Program-made: the position numbers and the translations under genes
Shown here: in pieces, positions 45,505-56,729 of the stretch
Layout of the letters: each line of letters opens with the position of its first letter
Numbering within the stretch: the stretch's first letter is position 1
Notes under the pieces: generated by a model
What the model was told of the DNA's origin: nothing
The model's input: only the letters and a program-made list of their open reading frames with translations
Databases searched by the model: none
From: Gerris lacustris
Lineage: Eukaryota > Arthropoda > Insecta > Hemiptera > Gerridae
Assembly: GCA_951217055.1 (NCBI GenBank)
Contig: OX578284.1
Coordinates: 28,236,187 to 28,300,186, forward strand
Reading direction: 5' to 3'
Length of the DNA: 64,000 bases

Positions 45505-45880
45505 AATAGGAGAGCAGTTGGCTTTCAATCATTGAAGTTAACCCGTTTCGGGTGTGGTATATCCATATCAGTAGTTGTTGGATGGGTGACCGCCACCTCT
45601 CACCACATGTGGCTTTGGGTTCGATACCCAGATCGGGGTCCCTTCAATGCCCACCCAGCATTGTTTAAATAAATGGGAAGCTGATCGAAAGATTGAGCGC
45701 CACCAGATTTCGGCATGGAAAAAATCCTCCTGCTGAATTGGAGGTCGGTGGATCGAGACTCGACCAAGTGAAAGATATTTTACAGGTAAATCAACTCCTA
45801 ACTTAAGCCGGCAGTTGATGGTGGTTTGATACGAATCGATCAAACGAGTCCAGAGTTGTGAAGACATGGTTTACTTACCA
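45505..45880 (+). mobile_element. 5S rRNA-derived SINE-like element
   Basis: The head reads GAGCAGTTGGCTTTCAATCA then TTGAAGTTAACCCG, followed by CAGTAGTTGTTGGATGGGTG and ACCGCC. GAAGTTAA and TGGATGGGTGACCGCC correspond to boxes A and C of 5S rRNA at about the correct spacing, the arrangement known from 5S-derived (SINE3-type) elements. GGGTTCGATACCC near 45617 adds a tRNA-like B box. The body continues with GTTTAAATAAATGGGAAGCT and a GGTCGGTGGATCGAGACTCG segment. The 3' end is not sharply defined. Short frames through it have no domain. Confidence 0.65.
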
Positions 45881-45989
45881 AGACCTCACTTATGTGTAAA
45901 TTGTTTGGTTGTCTGGTATTAATCCAGTGCTGGATTGATACCTGATTTGTTCAAAGGACCCTCTTCGTGGTCAATGCCTATTTCTAGAC

Positions 45990-46115
45990 AAATATTCGAT
46001 TAGGACATCAGGGAACATTTTTGTTCTCGTGCCTGCTAATGCTAACCGTCCAAATTTAATGAAATTTAGATGGTAGGCCATAATACTGGACCCATATTAA
46101 TTTCAATCGCCTGCC
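45990..46115 (+). repeat. R2 repeat fragment
   Basis: ACATCAGGGAACATTTTTGT then TCTCGTGCCTG, and CGTCCAAATTTAATGAAATT then TAGATGGTAGGCCATAA, match the R2 middle. Confidence 0.7.
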
Positions 46116-46764
46116 TGCATTTAAAAATGAAAAAATGAGAGCTCATTTGTGAAACCAGTGCAGCAGAATTGTGTATTCAATGTACCACCTCATAATTTGA
46201 AGAACCTACTTTTTATTATTTTTTTTTTTTAGTTAATTAATAGAGTGCTTGCTATGAACAACCGATATAATTAAAAACCTTTACCTAAGGTTATCTTTTT
46301 TAGTTTATATTAAACTATACGTTTATGATTCTATTTTCGTCCTAAATTACAAATGAAGGGAGGGGGAAAAGAGAAAAATCAGTTAAAGAAGAGAAAATTA
46401 CATTTCAGAAAAACAGTTTTTACTAGAAAAAGGTTAGATTGGTGAGTTGGGTTATCCCTTATTCAATATTTCATGAGAATCGTGATAGGTCGAACCCAGT
46501 GTTTCCGAACGCAGGAAATGAAAACAGCCAATTTCATTGAAAACAAGAGCTTCCAAATTGAGGGGGAGGTCCAAACCAGTAATTACTGTATAGAGCCCCT
46601 CCCCCCCTTCAAATAAACAATTAAAACAGAGAAGGGTCTCACTTAATTAGATATTTGCTTATTTACAAGAAACACAGGGGAAATTACATATCGACACATA
46701 TTCTCAACTACTTAAAACTATCCCTCCCCCCTTTTAAATTAAACTCAAAATTGAACTATTAGGT
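46116..46764. other. No recognised feature
   Basis: AT-rich, with one GA-rich stretch near 46355-46400. Confidence 0.4.
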
Positions 46765-47455
46765 TTTACTTTCTCATATAAAGAGAAAGTATTGTGAAAA
46801 TTCGATGGGGGTGGTCAAGTTGAAATGCGTAAGAGAAAAATCGGTCCGAGACAACTCAGACAGTCTTTTTCATATACACGTCATAATACTTTGCCCACGT
46901 TTTGAGGTCCCCGAGTCCAAAAAAGTGGTTTTTAAAAAATGTCCGTCTGTCGTCTATGCAGACACCTGGAGCCTAAACTACTAATGTACCGCATACACAT
47001 GTTCAGAAAAATTTCTTCCCCGGGGCGAAAACGAGAAATTAATTTTAACCCCAATTTGAGGGCGCCACCCCCCAAATAACTCTGAAAAATCATTAATTTT
47101 TAAAAACGGTTCCGACGAGTTTGAATTAAAAACTTCTAAAATGTAGTCTATTTAAATACGAATCTAAAGATCTAAGACGTTTTCTCGGGAAACATCTAGT
47201 TCCTGAGTAAATAGCTTTAAATCGCGGAGGCCGGGTTCGATCCCCCGTCAAGGAGAAGTTATTTTTAAGATATATTTTGATAAAATCTTCGAGAATAATT
47301 AAATGTACCAATGAAAACTAATAAATGGGAAAACACTGGGCCAAGTAATTATGAACTCGTATATGAGAAATTTTGTCTGTGACCGATTTTTTTTTTTACA
47401 TTCTCATAAAAGTAGCATAAACATAAAGAGAAAGTATTATGATAACGCTAAAATT
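46765..47455 (+). repeat. R4 repeat, fullest copy
   Basis: It is bounded by TTACTTTCTCATATAAAGAG then AAAGTATTGTG and a second GAGAAAGTATTATG. Inside lie inverted pieces AAAATCGGTCCGAGACAACT (left) and TTTTGTCTGTGACCGATTTT (right). The middle carries CCGTCTGTCGTCTATGCAGA, CTCGGGAAACATCTAGTTCC and GAGGCCGGGTTCGATCCCCC, a tRNA-like T-arm without the rest of a tRNA. Other copies are at 17.1, 32.2 and 40.7 kb. A non-autonomous DNA element is likely. Confidence 0.75.
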
Positions 47456-47518
47456 CACATTTAAATTTTGTATTTCAACGTTGAAGTAAAAAAAAAAAAA
47501 ATATATATATATATTTTT

Positions 47519-48690
47519 TCCGGCTGTAAACCAAGTGCGCCGGGAAAGGTCGGGTCAAGGGGAAGTGCGCCAGCCCCTTTTTGAAGGGTACGGTTGAAGT
47601 GCGCCGGGTAAATCCTACCTCTCGACCCAGGTAGTCCACCCACCCCGGACACGGATCCTCTAATCTAAAGGACTAATCGTTGTCAATATTCGCATATACT
47701 CAATATAAAGCGATTTGAAGTTACTTTGAACAAACTGCTCAGAATGATACGGCGATCGTTAGCAAATCTCAGTGCATAGGAGAATCTGTAGAATGTTCTC
47801 GTAAGAATAAAATCCAAATTTAGTCAGAAGATACACATTAATTTATGAATATTCAAAATGAAAAAAACAAGCAAAAAACTTATAAAATCAAAATTAGTTA
47901 TCATTAAACATAGGAAATTTAAGAAAATAATCAAAAATTCGAGAGAAAAAACAATTTATTTTGTTAATATTAAAATACTTACATAAATTACACTCACTTA
48001 TAAGTGAGTGCTAATATTTATTAGAAGGGCTTAGATTAACTTAACATTAAACGTACTCATGAAAACTAAAATCTTCTGCATATGTAATATACATTATAAT
48101 ACAATTGAGTCTATATTCAATAAATATAATACAAAATGCATATTGAAAGGTGTAATTTATTTATGTACATACTCCTAAATAAATTAAAAATGACTTTCAC
48201 ATTTCAAATCTAGATACTTTATTATTATAAACAACCTAGGCTAGGCGGCTTGACCCACATTGGTATTGGGAATTTAGCTGTGGACAGATCAATATAGTTC
48301 TCGGTGATATAGTCCCAAAATCGATCATTGCTATGGCTTATTTAATCTTCAATATAACATTCTTCAACTTCTTCAGGGTCTATATAGGGTAGTTCGAAGA
48401 TAAACTTAATTAGTTGGCCACCGTTGCGTTGGTAGACCATCGGTAGTCCTCAGTAAATCCTAAATCCTGAATTTTTCCAAAGTGCTTGGGAAGACATTTC
48501 GAACGGCTTGTTGGATTCCAATTTCGAAGTCCACTGCAAAGTTCTTTGGGTTTAGACAGGGTGCAAGAGGTATAACCCGGGATTACCTGACCCTCACCCT
48601 TTAGACACTTTAGACTAAGAGGCTGGCGCACTTCGACCATAACCTTTTTCTAATTCGAAGGGGGGCTGGCGCACTTCGGTACCAGCCTTT
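47519..48690. mobile_element. Element with AAGTGCGCC subterminal repeats
   Basis: Five copies of AAGTGCGCC occur only at the two ends: three direct at 47533, 47563 and 47597, and two inverted at 48625 and 48668. The outer ends are also inverted (GGCTGTAAACCAAGTGCGCC against, complemented, GGCTGGTACCGAAGTGCGCC). Clustered short subterminal repeats of this kind are known transposase-binding arrays in several DNA transposon groups. The 1.17-kb interior is AT-rich and has no transposase, so this would be a non-autonomous member. Superfamily unknown, target duplication not clear. Confidence 0.65.
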
Positions 48691-49884
48691 TTTCCTTTGT
48701 ACAGAGATCTGATTTAGGTGCAGAAATTAAACGCCACTATTTAATTGAAGTAGATATATTTCGGTATACTTATTTAGGAAGGTCATACCTCTAGACTAAA
48801 ATGAGATATCAATTTGTGACTTTAAGCTTTTAATTTGGAGGGGGGGGGGGGGGGGACGCTGTCTCCCAATTGTTACTTTATTTTGATGAAAAATAAAATG
48901 TTTCTGTTTTGTGATGGATGTCATTGTTTGGAGACTAAATCTGCATTTTGATGTTACTTCATGACATTTTGGTTTTTCCTTTTTAAAGGACAAAAGAATT
49001 AATATGCTTTAAATTAATAATTATTGGACTGAAAATACCTCTCTTGCTGTTAAGGACAATACTATAGCATCGTAAATCTTTTATTTCAAACCTTTTAAAT
49101 AAATTAAACATTAAAAAATGTCTTTCAAAAAGGAAAAAAAGACGAATAAATTAAAGATTTCATCACAAAAAATCACACAGATTATATAAACATAATATTT
49201 TTCAGGTAGCTTAATAACTGTTACATCACAACTTTATGTAGGGAAAAAAGCCTCTCAATTTAATAAAAAGAAACCCTCTCATCGTGATAAAATTACTTAT
49301 TTATATGAATTCCATTCTCGGAATTTCCAACTCCATTCTTTTGTTCTCGCTGAATTCCAAAATGAATTAAAATTCATTTTTATTTCATTGCCTTTTTTCT
49401 TTTATTATGTCTGCTATTACCTCCTCCAATGTTTAACAAGTGGAGAGGGGCAAAGTAAGAAGAATAAACAGTTTTTTTCGCTAATTATGTAATAATTTCG
49501 AAGAATTTTTTAACTTTTATTTAATTTGAATACTTTTTTAAATTATATTTTCATATATTTTTTTTTATAACTTAAGAATCTAAAAGTAATTTTATTAAAA
49601 GAAGTTCAATGGTAATTCTACAAACTTCTAATAAAATAAAAAGATTGATACTGTTTTCCTTATTAGATTTTTTTATTTATTTTTTTATTTATTTTAATAA
49701 TGATTCAACTTAAACTCAACGTTTATTTATAAAATAATAGTTCATTGCAAACAAAATATAATAATAGTTAATTAATTTTCATGAATATTCTTTGAAGATT
49801 AACTTATATTATTTATAAATCATCCCGTGCAAAAACTTATTTTTATCATTCAATTGAAATATCATTCAAGTCTAATCTACCTGT
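48691..49884. other. AT-rich unassigned DNA with a G-run
   Basis: A run of about 18 G lies at 48838-48855. No gene or repeat family recognised. Confidence 0.4.
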
Positions 49885-50165
49885 TAAAATAGTCTGCCAA
49901 TTAGTGTGGCACATAGCTTTCTCGCACCCTATCACGTACTTTATTGATTTATATGGTTTTGCAACCCAATATTGTCTAATTTATTTAATTGTTTCTCCCT
50001 TTTTTTAATCTGTAAAAAAATAAATAAAAAATAAAAAAAAAGTATAGGGAATATAAGTATTAATTTAGCAATGCTTAATGTGCGCGGCTAGTTGAAATGC
50101 AATCGGGGCTATCTGCGGGCTACTTCCAATTAACCATCCAAATTTATTAGAAATAAGATGAGTGA
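49885..50165 (-). repeat. R2 repeat copy, 3' part
   Basis: It opens with AGTCTGCCAATTAGTGTGGC then ACATAGCTTTCTCGCACCC (complemented R2 end) and runs to AACCATCCAAATTTATTAGA. It sits head to head with the next R2 copy. Confidence 0.75.
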
Positions 50166-50292
50166 CAGACAGACAAAGCTTCCCAGCTTACCAAAGGTAA
50201 CGGAAGCTATGTGATCGTTCTGAAGAACGAAAATTCCAACAGTAATCGGTTTTTGACAACACGGAATATTTTTGATCCCGTATCTATCTGTC

Positions 50293-50700
50293 ACCCTGGG
50301 AGAATAAGAGGAAACGAGGGAGACCCGAGAGAAACTGGAATGAGGAGATGTGGAGAACTTGTGGAGAAGCGACCTGGCCAAGAGTGGCTATAGAGAGGCA
50401 GGAGTGGAGAGACTGGGGTCTGAGTAGAGCCCACGATGAAGCTTACTTACAAGAAATCTTAACATAATAAATAATATACAATAATAGCTATTTAAGTAAA
50501 ATAAATTACGAAATCATAAAATAAACAAAATGAATGTGTATGTATTGTTATAACAAAAATAAATAACAAGAAATTTGAAATCAATAATCCTCAGCCTTGT
50601 GCTGATTTTTTACAATAAACGCTATTTGAGGTAATGTCATGGTGGATTATAAACTTGTAAAATTGATGTACAGATAAAGGATTGTATTGTATTGTATTGT
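50293..50700 (+). mobile_element. 5'-truncated RTE-like LINE insertion with target duplication
   Basis: GTATCTATCTGTC (50280-50292) precedes the insert and GTATCTGTCTGTC follows it (about 50699-50711). These are the two diverged halves of a 13-bp target duplication within R2. The insert holds the last codons of a reverse-transcriptase ORF, an untranslated region, and an (ATTGT)n tail at the right end. It is a typical 5'-truncated target-primed insertion. Confidence 0.85.
50294..50467 (+). pseudogene. LINE reverse-transcriptase C-terminus, last 57 codons
   Basis: The frame starting PWENKRKRGRPERNW continues with EEMWRTCGEATWPRVAIERQ, then EWRDWGLSRAHDEAYL and the stop TAA at 50465-50467. It aligns with the end of the 13.6-kb ORF (KRKKGRTCLKWENEMRKS, then TTWQRVALDRNEWKR), so the two are related lineages. 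No start codon belongs to it. It is a truncated fragment. Confidence 0.88.
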
Positions 50701-51334
50701 ATCTGTCTGTCCACAAGTTTTGCGAACCAATATATATCTTATAAACTATTCGTCTGATTTTAATGACTTTTTGATGGTAGATCATAAGTTAACCATTGTT
50801 GGACTCTTACATGTTTCAACCTTCAGCGCCTATTAGTTGCTCTTCCATATGCGCACAAACATACATCCATTTATATACACTTATATCTTCAAAAATACTC
50901 ATGTAATTTTTTAGAAATTTAGATGGTTTTTGGAAAGTAGTCCACAGGTAGCCTTAGACCTTACGGTATTTTCAACCGTCTCTACTTATTATATTGTGCT
51001 AAATTGATACTTTTATTCGTGTAAAAAATCAAAACCATTGCGATAGATTTAAAATAAAAGGAGGGAAAAATTATATAAATTAGACAATGGTTTGTAAAAG
51101 TATAATATTAGAAGTTACACGAGCAGGCTTTGTGCCACACTTATTGGCGGGCTATATTTATATTTTATTTACTTTTCGCTCAAAAATTAAATGAAAATGT
51201 ATTGACTTAGTTTGAGAATTTCTACTTTAATTTTGACAATTTTTGTCTTGGTTGTGACAAGCGAATTTCCTTCTCTGTCCCCCACTTGAAAAATATTTAT
51301 CTCGATCATTTGAAAACCATGTTGTTTTGAACGA

Positions 51335-51625
51335 AGTTCCTTATGACTCGCTTATGTGTGGAGCCCGGGAGTGAATCCGAAAAAAACGACCGTCACGAAA
51401 TCGACCTATGACGATAACTTGAGTAAACGATGACCGAGTTAGTTGAAATTTAGTACACATGTTCATTTTACTAATACCCAGGAGGAGTTTGTTGGACATG
51501 ATTATCCACCCAAGCGTTTGATCTCAACGCCCGCGTAAATTTAAACTTCAAATGTAAAATTGGAATTTTAGGACGGGAAAAAATTCCAATTTTATCTATT
51601 CAATGAGACAAACAACCATTTAAAA
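51335..51625 (-). repeat. R1 repeat, partial copy
   Basis: It runs from GAACGAAGTTCCTTATGACT through CTATGACGATAACTTGAGTA and GTACACATGTTCATTTTACT to AACGCCCGCGTAAATTTAAA. It ends where the next, fuller R1 copy begins, so the two form a direct tandem pair. Confidence 0.8.
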
Positions 51626-51640
51626 ATATATTTGGAACGA

Positions 51641-53060
51641 AGTTTCTTATGGCACGTGCTAGAGCCCAGGAGTGAATCTAAAAAAAAAAACGACCGTCAC
51701 AGAACCAAGCGTCACGAAATCTACCAATGACGATAGCTTGAGTAAAACATGACCAAGTGAGTTGAAATTTGGTACACAAGTTCATTTTACCAATGCCCAG
51801 GCTGAGTTCATTGGACAACGTTATCCGCCCAAGCGTTCACGCGCAACGCTCGCTTAAACGTAAGCTTCAAACTTAAAATTGGAATTTTAGGACGGGAAAA
51901 CATTCTAACTTCATATATTTAATGAGACAAACAACCTTTTTTAATTATTTTTTTTAGTAAAACGAACACCGACACTGCTATGAAGTGATAGAGATCGCTA
52001 AATTTATTAAAGCGGACCTAATCATGAAAACAGGCATGTAAAATTTCAACCTGATACAAGGAGAAGATTTTGTGTAGGGAAGAGATATATTTTATAGGTA
52101 ATATTTTAAATTAGTGTAACGGTGTAATTTTTGAATTGCCCGCTACATTGTGGGTAATACTATCGATTGATGGACGCATCGATCGATAGAGTTGCCCAGT
52201 GACTGGTAATCGATTAGTTGAGGGGACGCCTGAGACTAGGAGATATGGTTTGTGAGAGTAGTGGTTAGTCAGTAGTTGATAGAGTATTGAAGGGATTTTC
52301 TTTTTTTATATAGAGTTAAGTGACCATGTGCTCGGTGCGAGTCACTTAGTTATATTTGATTTTTATAATTAACTTTTTTGGCTGGTGCTCTTAAGTTTAC
52401 TTTTTTTTAAGACTATTTTTATTGCGTTATACTTATACATTTATTTTGATATAGTGGTATTTTTTTCTTTGAATATAATAACCTAAAGCAAAAGTGGTTG
52501 GACTATCATTTTATTCACCTTTATTGAAATATTTGGATTGGGCTTTCGTTATTTCGCCCATCCAAAGTTATTGGAAAGAAGAAATAACGTGGCGCCCCTT
52601 TACCATCAGGTATTTATTTTATTTATTCATATTATTAATTAATTGAGCCTCAGATAATTCACACGGCCCACCCCGTCTCCACTGAGCAAGGCTAGGCGTT
52701 GCTATTCCTAGGGGCTCGGTAGCATTAGTAGGCCGGGTAGGTAGAAAAAAATTCCTGTTTTCTACCAAGTACAAACATACTCTTTAATTATAAACTCATC
52801 GTGATTAGTTTTTTGCTCAATAATCAATACATATTTAGTGCCAGACGCTTGCTTCAATGATAAAAATAATGTTTTCCTTTAAATTTTGCCTTAACTCCTC
52901 TAAGTACAAAGAGTTAGTTACTTTTAATTTTGTCTCTTTTATAGCTCCACCATGTATAAGTAGTTAGCAACGTAAACTTAGCAGTGTGATTTTATAATTT
53001 ATATTTAATGATAGCGTCAGGAACTTCGTTCCTACCGGGTGTCCCGCGATACCGCACGTA
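51641..53060 (-). repeat. R1 repeat, full copy carrying a solo LTR
   Basis: It has both R1 termini: GGAACGAAGTTTCTTATGGC at the left, and AGGAACTTCGTTCCTACCGG with GTGTCCCGCGATACCGCACG at the right. The text is broken after TTTTAAATTAG and resumes at TTAGTAGGCCGGGTAGGTAG. Without the insert it is about 0.8 kb. Confidence 0.88.
52115..52724. mobile_element. Solo LTR of an LTR retrotransposon, 4-bp target duplication
   Basis: The 610-bp insert begins TGTAACGGTGTAATTTTT and ends GGTAGCA, the TG...CA boundaries of an LTR. It is flanked by TTAG on both sides. R1 copy B, which lacks the insert, reads TTTTAAATTAATTGGCCGGG at this point, so the pre-insertion site is known. A TATATAGAGTTAAG motif near 52309 could be its TATA region. 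There are no internal gag-pol genes, which is the usual result of recombination between two LTRs. A 4-bp duplication fits Gypsy-type elements best, but the family is not proven. Confidence 0.85.
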
Positions 53061-54845
53061 TTTTTTTTTATCACATCTGACATCACAGGAGGGAGTACCT
53101 CATTATCAAAATACTTGTTTCTTACGCGTTGGAACGAACTTTGTCGTAGGCAAGCATTCAATTTAAAGGGTGTCGAAAGTGATCAAGAAAACACCCATAT
53201 GACAGATACAAGTTTGCACAACCTTTTGTCATTTTCCTCTATAACTTGTTATTGAAAAGGGAGGGTTCTTCCCACTATAAAATTGTATTGTATTGTAAAC
53301 GCCCCTTCGCTATTAAATCTAGTAGGATTGGATCGTATAAAGGTGGCCTTTACGAACTGTATGATATTTTCATGTAACTGCCGGGTTCATTTCCTGGGTC
53401 ACCCACATTCTGGTTAGTTGTGTTCGTTCACCCTGCATTGTGAGGTAAATGGGAGACTACTTAACAGATGTGTCGAGCGCTATAAACTATATAATCGTTG
53501 GTAGTTACAGCTAATAGGTTTATACGCGTTAACTCTGTACCCCCTATCACGATAATAAAGTGTAGGGCCCACGTGGGGCTACAACCTATATGATGAATCC
53601 TGTAATGAGGAATTTAACAAAAGACATTTCATTAGAGTTTAAACCTAATTAATTCGGTAAATGGTAATGTTGTATCATTTCTTGAGTAGTAAAACGTTGT
53701 ACAACATAAGATTTAAAGGATTTGGCACTTAAAAAGACATGTCAAGAATTATCAACTATTTTTACTTAAATGTGAATTTTTGCCAGGTGTAATATTTTAA
53801 ATTTGGTCTCGAATACTTCCTCCTCGTGTTATTAAACGAAATCAAAAGCCCCTTATATCCGTTAATGCCTCTCTAACCCATAAAATACCCCCTTAATCGG
53901 GTCTCTTTCCAAAGAAAATAAATAAACACGGTGGTAATAATAAAGTATATTAAAAAGGAGGTTACTATAAAGATGAGGTCAAATCAGCTTCCTATAAAAA
54001 TCCTTTAGTCATAAAAACGCGTCTCCCTATATACATAAAAAGAAACCCTCACTTCTTCAAGAAAATTAAGATCAACTCAAATAAAATGTCTTAAAAACCT
54101 GAAAATGCCTTCTTGTCGTAATGAGTTTCTCTTGATCTTTTTAAATATATTTTTTAATTGGTATCCGATTTAACTCTCCAGTCACCAACTCTTTGTCTTT
54201 GCCATCTCTTGCTCTATAATTTTTTACTAACGTTATGGACCAGTTATTTCTTCTAACCATTTTTGGCACACACAGCGTAACTGATAAACACTTTTTATGA
54301 GTTTAACACAACTTGTGGCATATCCTTTGGCTTGGATAGTCTTGTGAATATGCTTTAGATTGGTTGCGCATTATAACGAAATCGGGGTTTAATTTTGGCG
54401 GACAAACTAATCACTACAACATGAGGGTTGTATATTATACGGTAGAATTCTAGTGACAGAATTATTGACTACTTATTTTTGAACTTATATATCTGATATG
54501 TTTTCAATTTGAAATAACGTTGAAGTTTCAAATTTAAAATGTTCTAATAATTTACCTCAATTTGCATTAATGTTTAAAACTGCTATCAAATCGAAAATAA
54601 ACAATCTGCCCGATGAATAACGACCGTATCAAATATTAGATATCTTGTTGCATCGAGGGTTTTAACAAAATACTGCCCACGCTTTAATTTATAAAGGTAT
54701 GGAAAAGGTCAATCCTCCATCATATTTGAGCCGAAATTGGTTTTGGAGTTTGGTCGACTAGCTTAGGGGTAGATATTACTTCTTTAGTGCTCCACTTTCC
54801 CCTTTTTTATTTATATTTTTATAATTATATATGTTAGGGAATTCT
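53061..54845. other. No gene; LINE tail-like ATTGT repeat
   Basis: ATTGTATTGTATTGTA at 53284-53299 matches the tail of the LINE at 50.7 kb and may mark another degraded LINE 3' end. GC-richer text near 53390-53580 includes AATGGGAGACTACTTAACAG, slightly like the 45.5-kb SINE body. The remainder is AT-rich without features. Confidence 0.4.
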
Positions 54846-54849
54846 TATT

Positions 54850-54955
54850 TTGCTTTCGAGTTTACCGAAGGTAACGGAAGCTATGTGATCGTTCTGAAGA
54901 GGGAAATATTTCTGATTTCAAAAATTCCAAGACAGAAATCCGTTCAGACTCTTAA
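54850..54955 (+). repeat. R2 repeat, 5' fragment
   Basis: TTTACCGAAGGTAACGGAAG then CTATGTGATCGTTCTGAAGA, ending TTCCAAGACAGAAATCCGTT. The copy stops abruptly there. A CCCTCGGCTGCGCCTCGGGC motif follows at about 55102. Confidence 0.78.
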
Positions 54956-55540
54956 CGTTTATTCCATGATTGGAGTAATTGGAGCTGGCTAAAGTAACTA
55001 ATAGTTATTTATGCACCTAGGGAGTAAAGTAAGCCATTATTCCCTGAGCGAAAAAGTAGGTTAGGTAAGCCGAAGGGACCATAATCCCTAAATCCCTCGG
55101 CTGCGCCTCGGGCGATAATTATTGCGAGGGGAATAGTGGCACTTAACTCCCGTGGTACATTCAATATTTTGTATAGACTTACTTTAGTCCCTCTAAACTA
55201 ATTCAAAATCATAACTTTTTGTTCCTACTAGAGATAAACATTATTATGCTATATCTTCTCCATTATTTGACGATTAACTACAATTTTCAGATGGAGTGAG
55301 TGATTGGTGTAGTTTAAGAAAAAAGAGGCATTTCTAAGTTCGTACGTCAGGATCCTTAGGGCACTAAAAAAAATATTGAGGTAATAAAATTTTTTAGTTT
55401 TATAACTACTCTGTATTGCTGGCGCTTTCGCTTCTTTTCAAACATTTCTTTTTACGCTGTAATTTTGTTCCCAAAATATTTGGCTTATATCATAACATTT
55501 CTGTGGAAAATATTTTTGGTTTAGGTAGTATCGATTTTAT
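54956..55540. other. No recognised gene
   Basis: It contains the GC-rich CCTCGGCTGCGCCTCGGGC motif related to the tandem near 350-455. Otherwise AT-rich. Confidence 0.4.
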
Positions 55541-55790
55541 GCTTTCGAGCTTACCGAAGGTAACGGAAGCCATCTTTCTGAAGAACAAAAATATTTTATG
55601 ACTCCGATTTAAAAAATTACTTGACAGAAATCCGTTTCACATATCAGGAAACATATTTTGTTCCGTCTCTGCCTGTCTGTCGCTCAATTTTTGCGAAGGA
55701 ACATATCATTAAAAGTACACGTCCGATTTTATTGAAATTTGGACGGTAGGTCATAATTAGCCTATTGTTGAACCCGAAGTTGAGGCGACT
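55541..55790 (+). repeat. R2 repeat, 5' half
   Basis: It starts GCTTTCGAGCTTACCGAAGG then TAACGGAAGC and contains GCCTGTCTGTCGCTCAATTT and TTTGGACGGTAGGTCATAAT. The 3' half is missing. Confidence 0.8.
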
Positions 55791-56220
55791 AAAAAAATAG
55801 TTAAGTTAATAAAATGCTTTATCACTTCTAAAATATTGCACAAATTATAAAGAAAGAACGCCTCTCCTCTAAAAGTAATTTATTGTACTAAGGTGGATAC
55901 CAATATTGGTCATCTTAAGTGTCTAAAGAAATCAATCAAGTTACTGTTACTCTAGTCTAGTGGAAAGGGTTCATTATTTATAATGACGCCTAAGTGGCTC
56001 TGCTGCTCGTCTAAAAAAACTATTAAAGAAAATATATACCTAATTGGAACACAATATACACAAATATATATAATGAAGCTGTAGTAGTTCATCAGTAACA
56101 TGATTAGTCATACAATTCATACACCACAATGAGCTGGATTGATATTAAAAACTAAATAACTCTGTGAAACAAAAGCCCATGGAGGGGTTAGGTCTGCCAA
56201 AAGAATCATACAAATATATA
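55791..56220. other. No recognised feature
   Basis: AT-rich. Confidence 0.4.
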
Positions 56221-56303
56221 TTTATCTACGATTGATACGAAATATGAACATTGTATCTCTGTTTAGATGCGTAGAAAGTGATTCTTTACGTACTTGTATT
56301 CAT

Positions 56304-56315
56304 TGCGCATGCGCG
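56304..56315. promoter_or_regulatory. NRF1/EWG-type palindromic site, copy 2
   Basis: TGCGCATGCGCG is identical to the site in the other element copy and lies 181 bp upstream of the ATG. Exact retention in both ORF-bearing copies, but not in the ORF-less one, fits a promoter role. Confidence 0.55.
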
Positions 56316-56325
56316 TCTCATAGTT

Positions 56326-56397
56326 CTGAAGAATTCCTCTTCTTTACCACCCTAGGGCGGTACCACCCTAGGGCGGTAAAGAAGAGGAATTCTTCAG
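56326..56397. repeat. 72-bp leader palindrome with duplicated core
   Basis: The arms are CTGAAGAATTCCTCTTCTTT and its complement. The centre holds two tandem copies of ACCACCCTAGGGCGGT, each itself a near-palindrome. Only two mismatched pairs are visible in the whole structure. Confidence 0.88.
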
Positions 56398-56495
56398 CTT
56401 TACGCACGATTAGCGAGTTTGTTTACATTTAACAAAACTAATTTGCTGTTCTTTTAGTAAAGTAACTGTTTATATCAAGTTTTTAGTGAAAAACA

Positions 56496-56729
56496 ATGAG
56501 TGAATCAAGTGACTTTGACGAAAATGTGGAGAATAATACTCCTCCCGAAATAATTAATTCGACACAAAATACAACTCAAGAATTAATGCCATCTTTATCA
56601 ACAGAGAGATACGAACTTACATATAGCAAGCTTATTTTTTTCTGTATTTATTATTTAAATCTAACAATCGTAGATAAAGTACGGTACGCAACTCGTGCGA
56701 AAATGCATTTTGCATTGCTCGTGTGGTAA
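56496..56729 (+). pseudogene. Short ORF with Crypton/tyrosine-recombinase-like N-terminus, copy 2
   Basis: The frame opens MSESSDFDENVENNTPPEII and passes through NSTQNTTQELMPSLSTERYE to LTYSKLIFFC at about residue 50. The remaining 27 residues translate the element tail, which is non-coding in the relative at 41.7 kb. The acidic leader followed by a RYExTYxKFxxxC helix resembles the N-terminal DNA-binding region of Crypton-type tyrosine recombinases from memory. The catalytic part is missing, so this is best read as an internally deleted derivative of a longer ORF. Its first ATG is intact, unlike copy 1. A truncated DNA-binding peptide acting as a repressor is conceivable but unproven. Confidence 0.5.

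Larger units (their letters stand above)
50171..51155 (+). repeat. R2 repeat copy, interrupted by a LINE
   Basis: The left part begins GCTTCCCAGCTTACCAAAGG and includes GTGATCGTTCTGAAGAACGA. The right part resumes at CTGTCTGTCCACAAGTTTTG and continues through GGTAGATCATAAGTTAACCA to GGCTTTGTGCCACACTTATT then GGCGGGC. The break holds a short LINE fragment. Confidence 0.82.
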
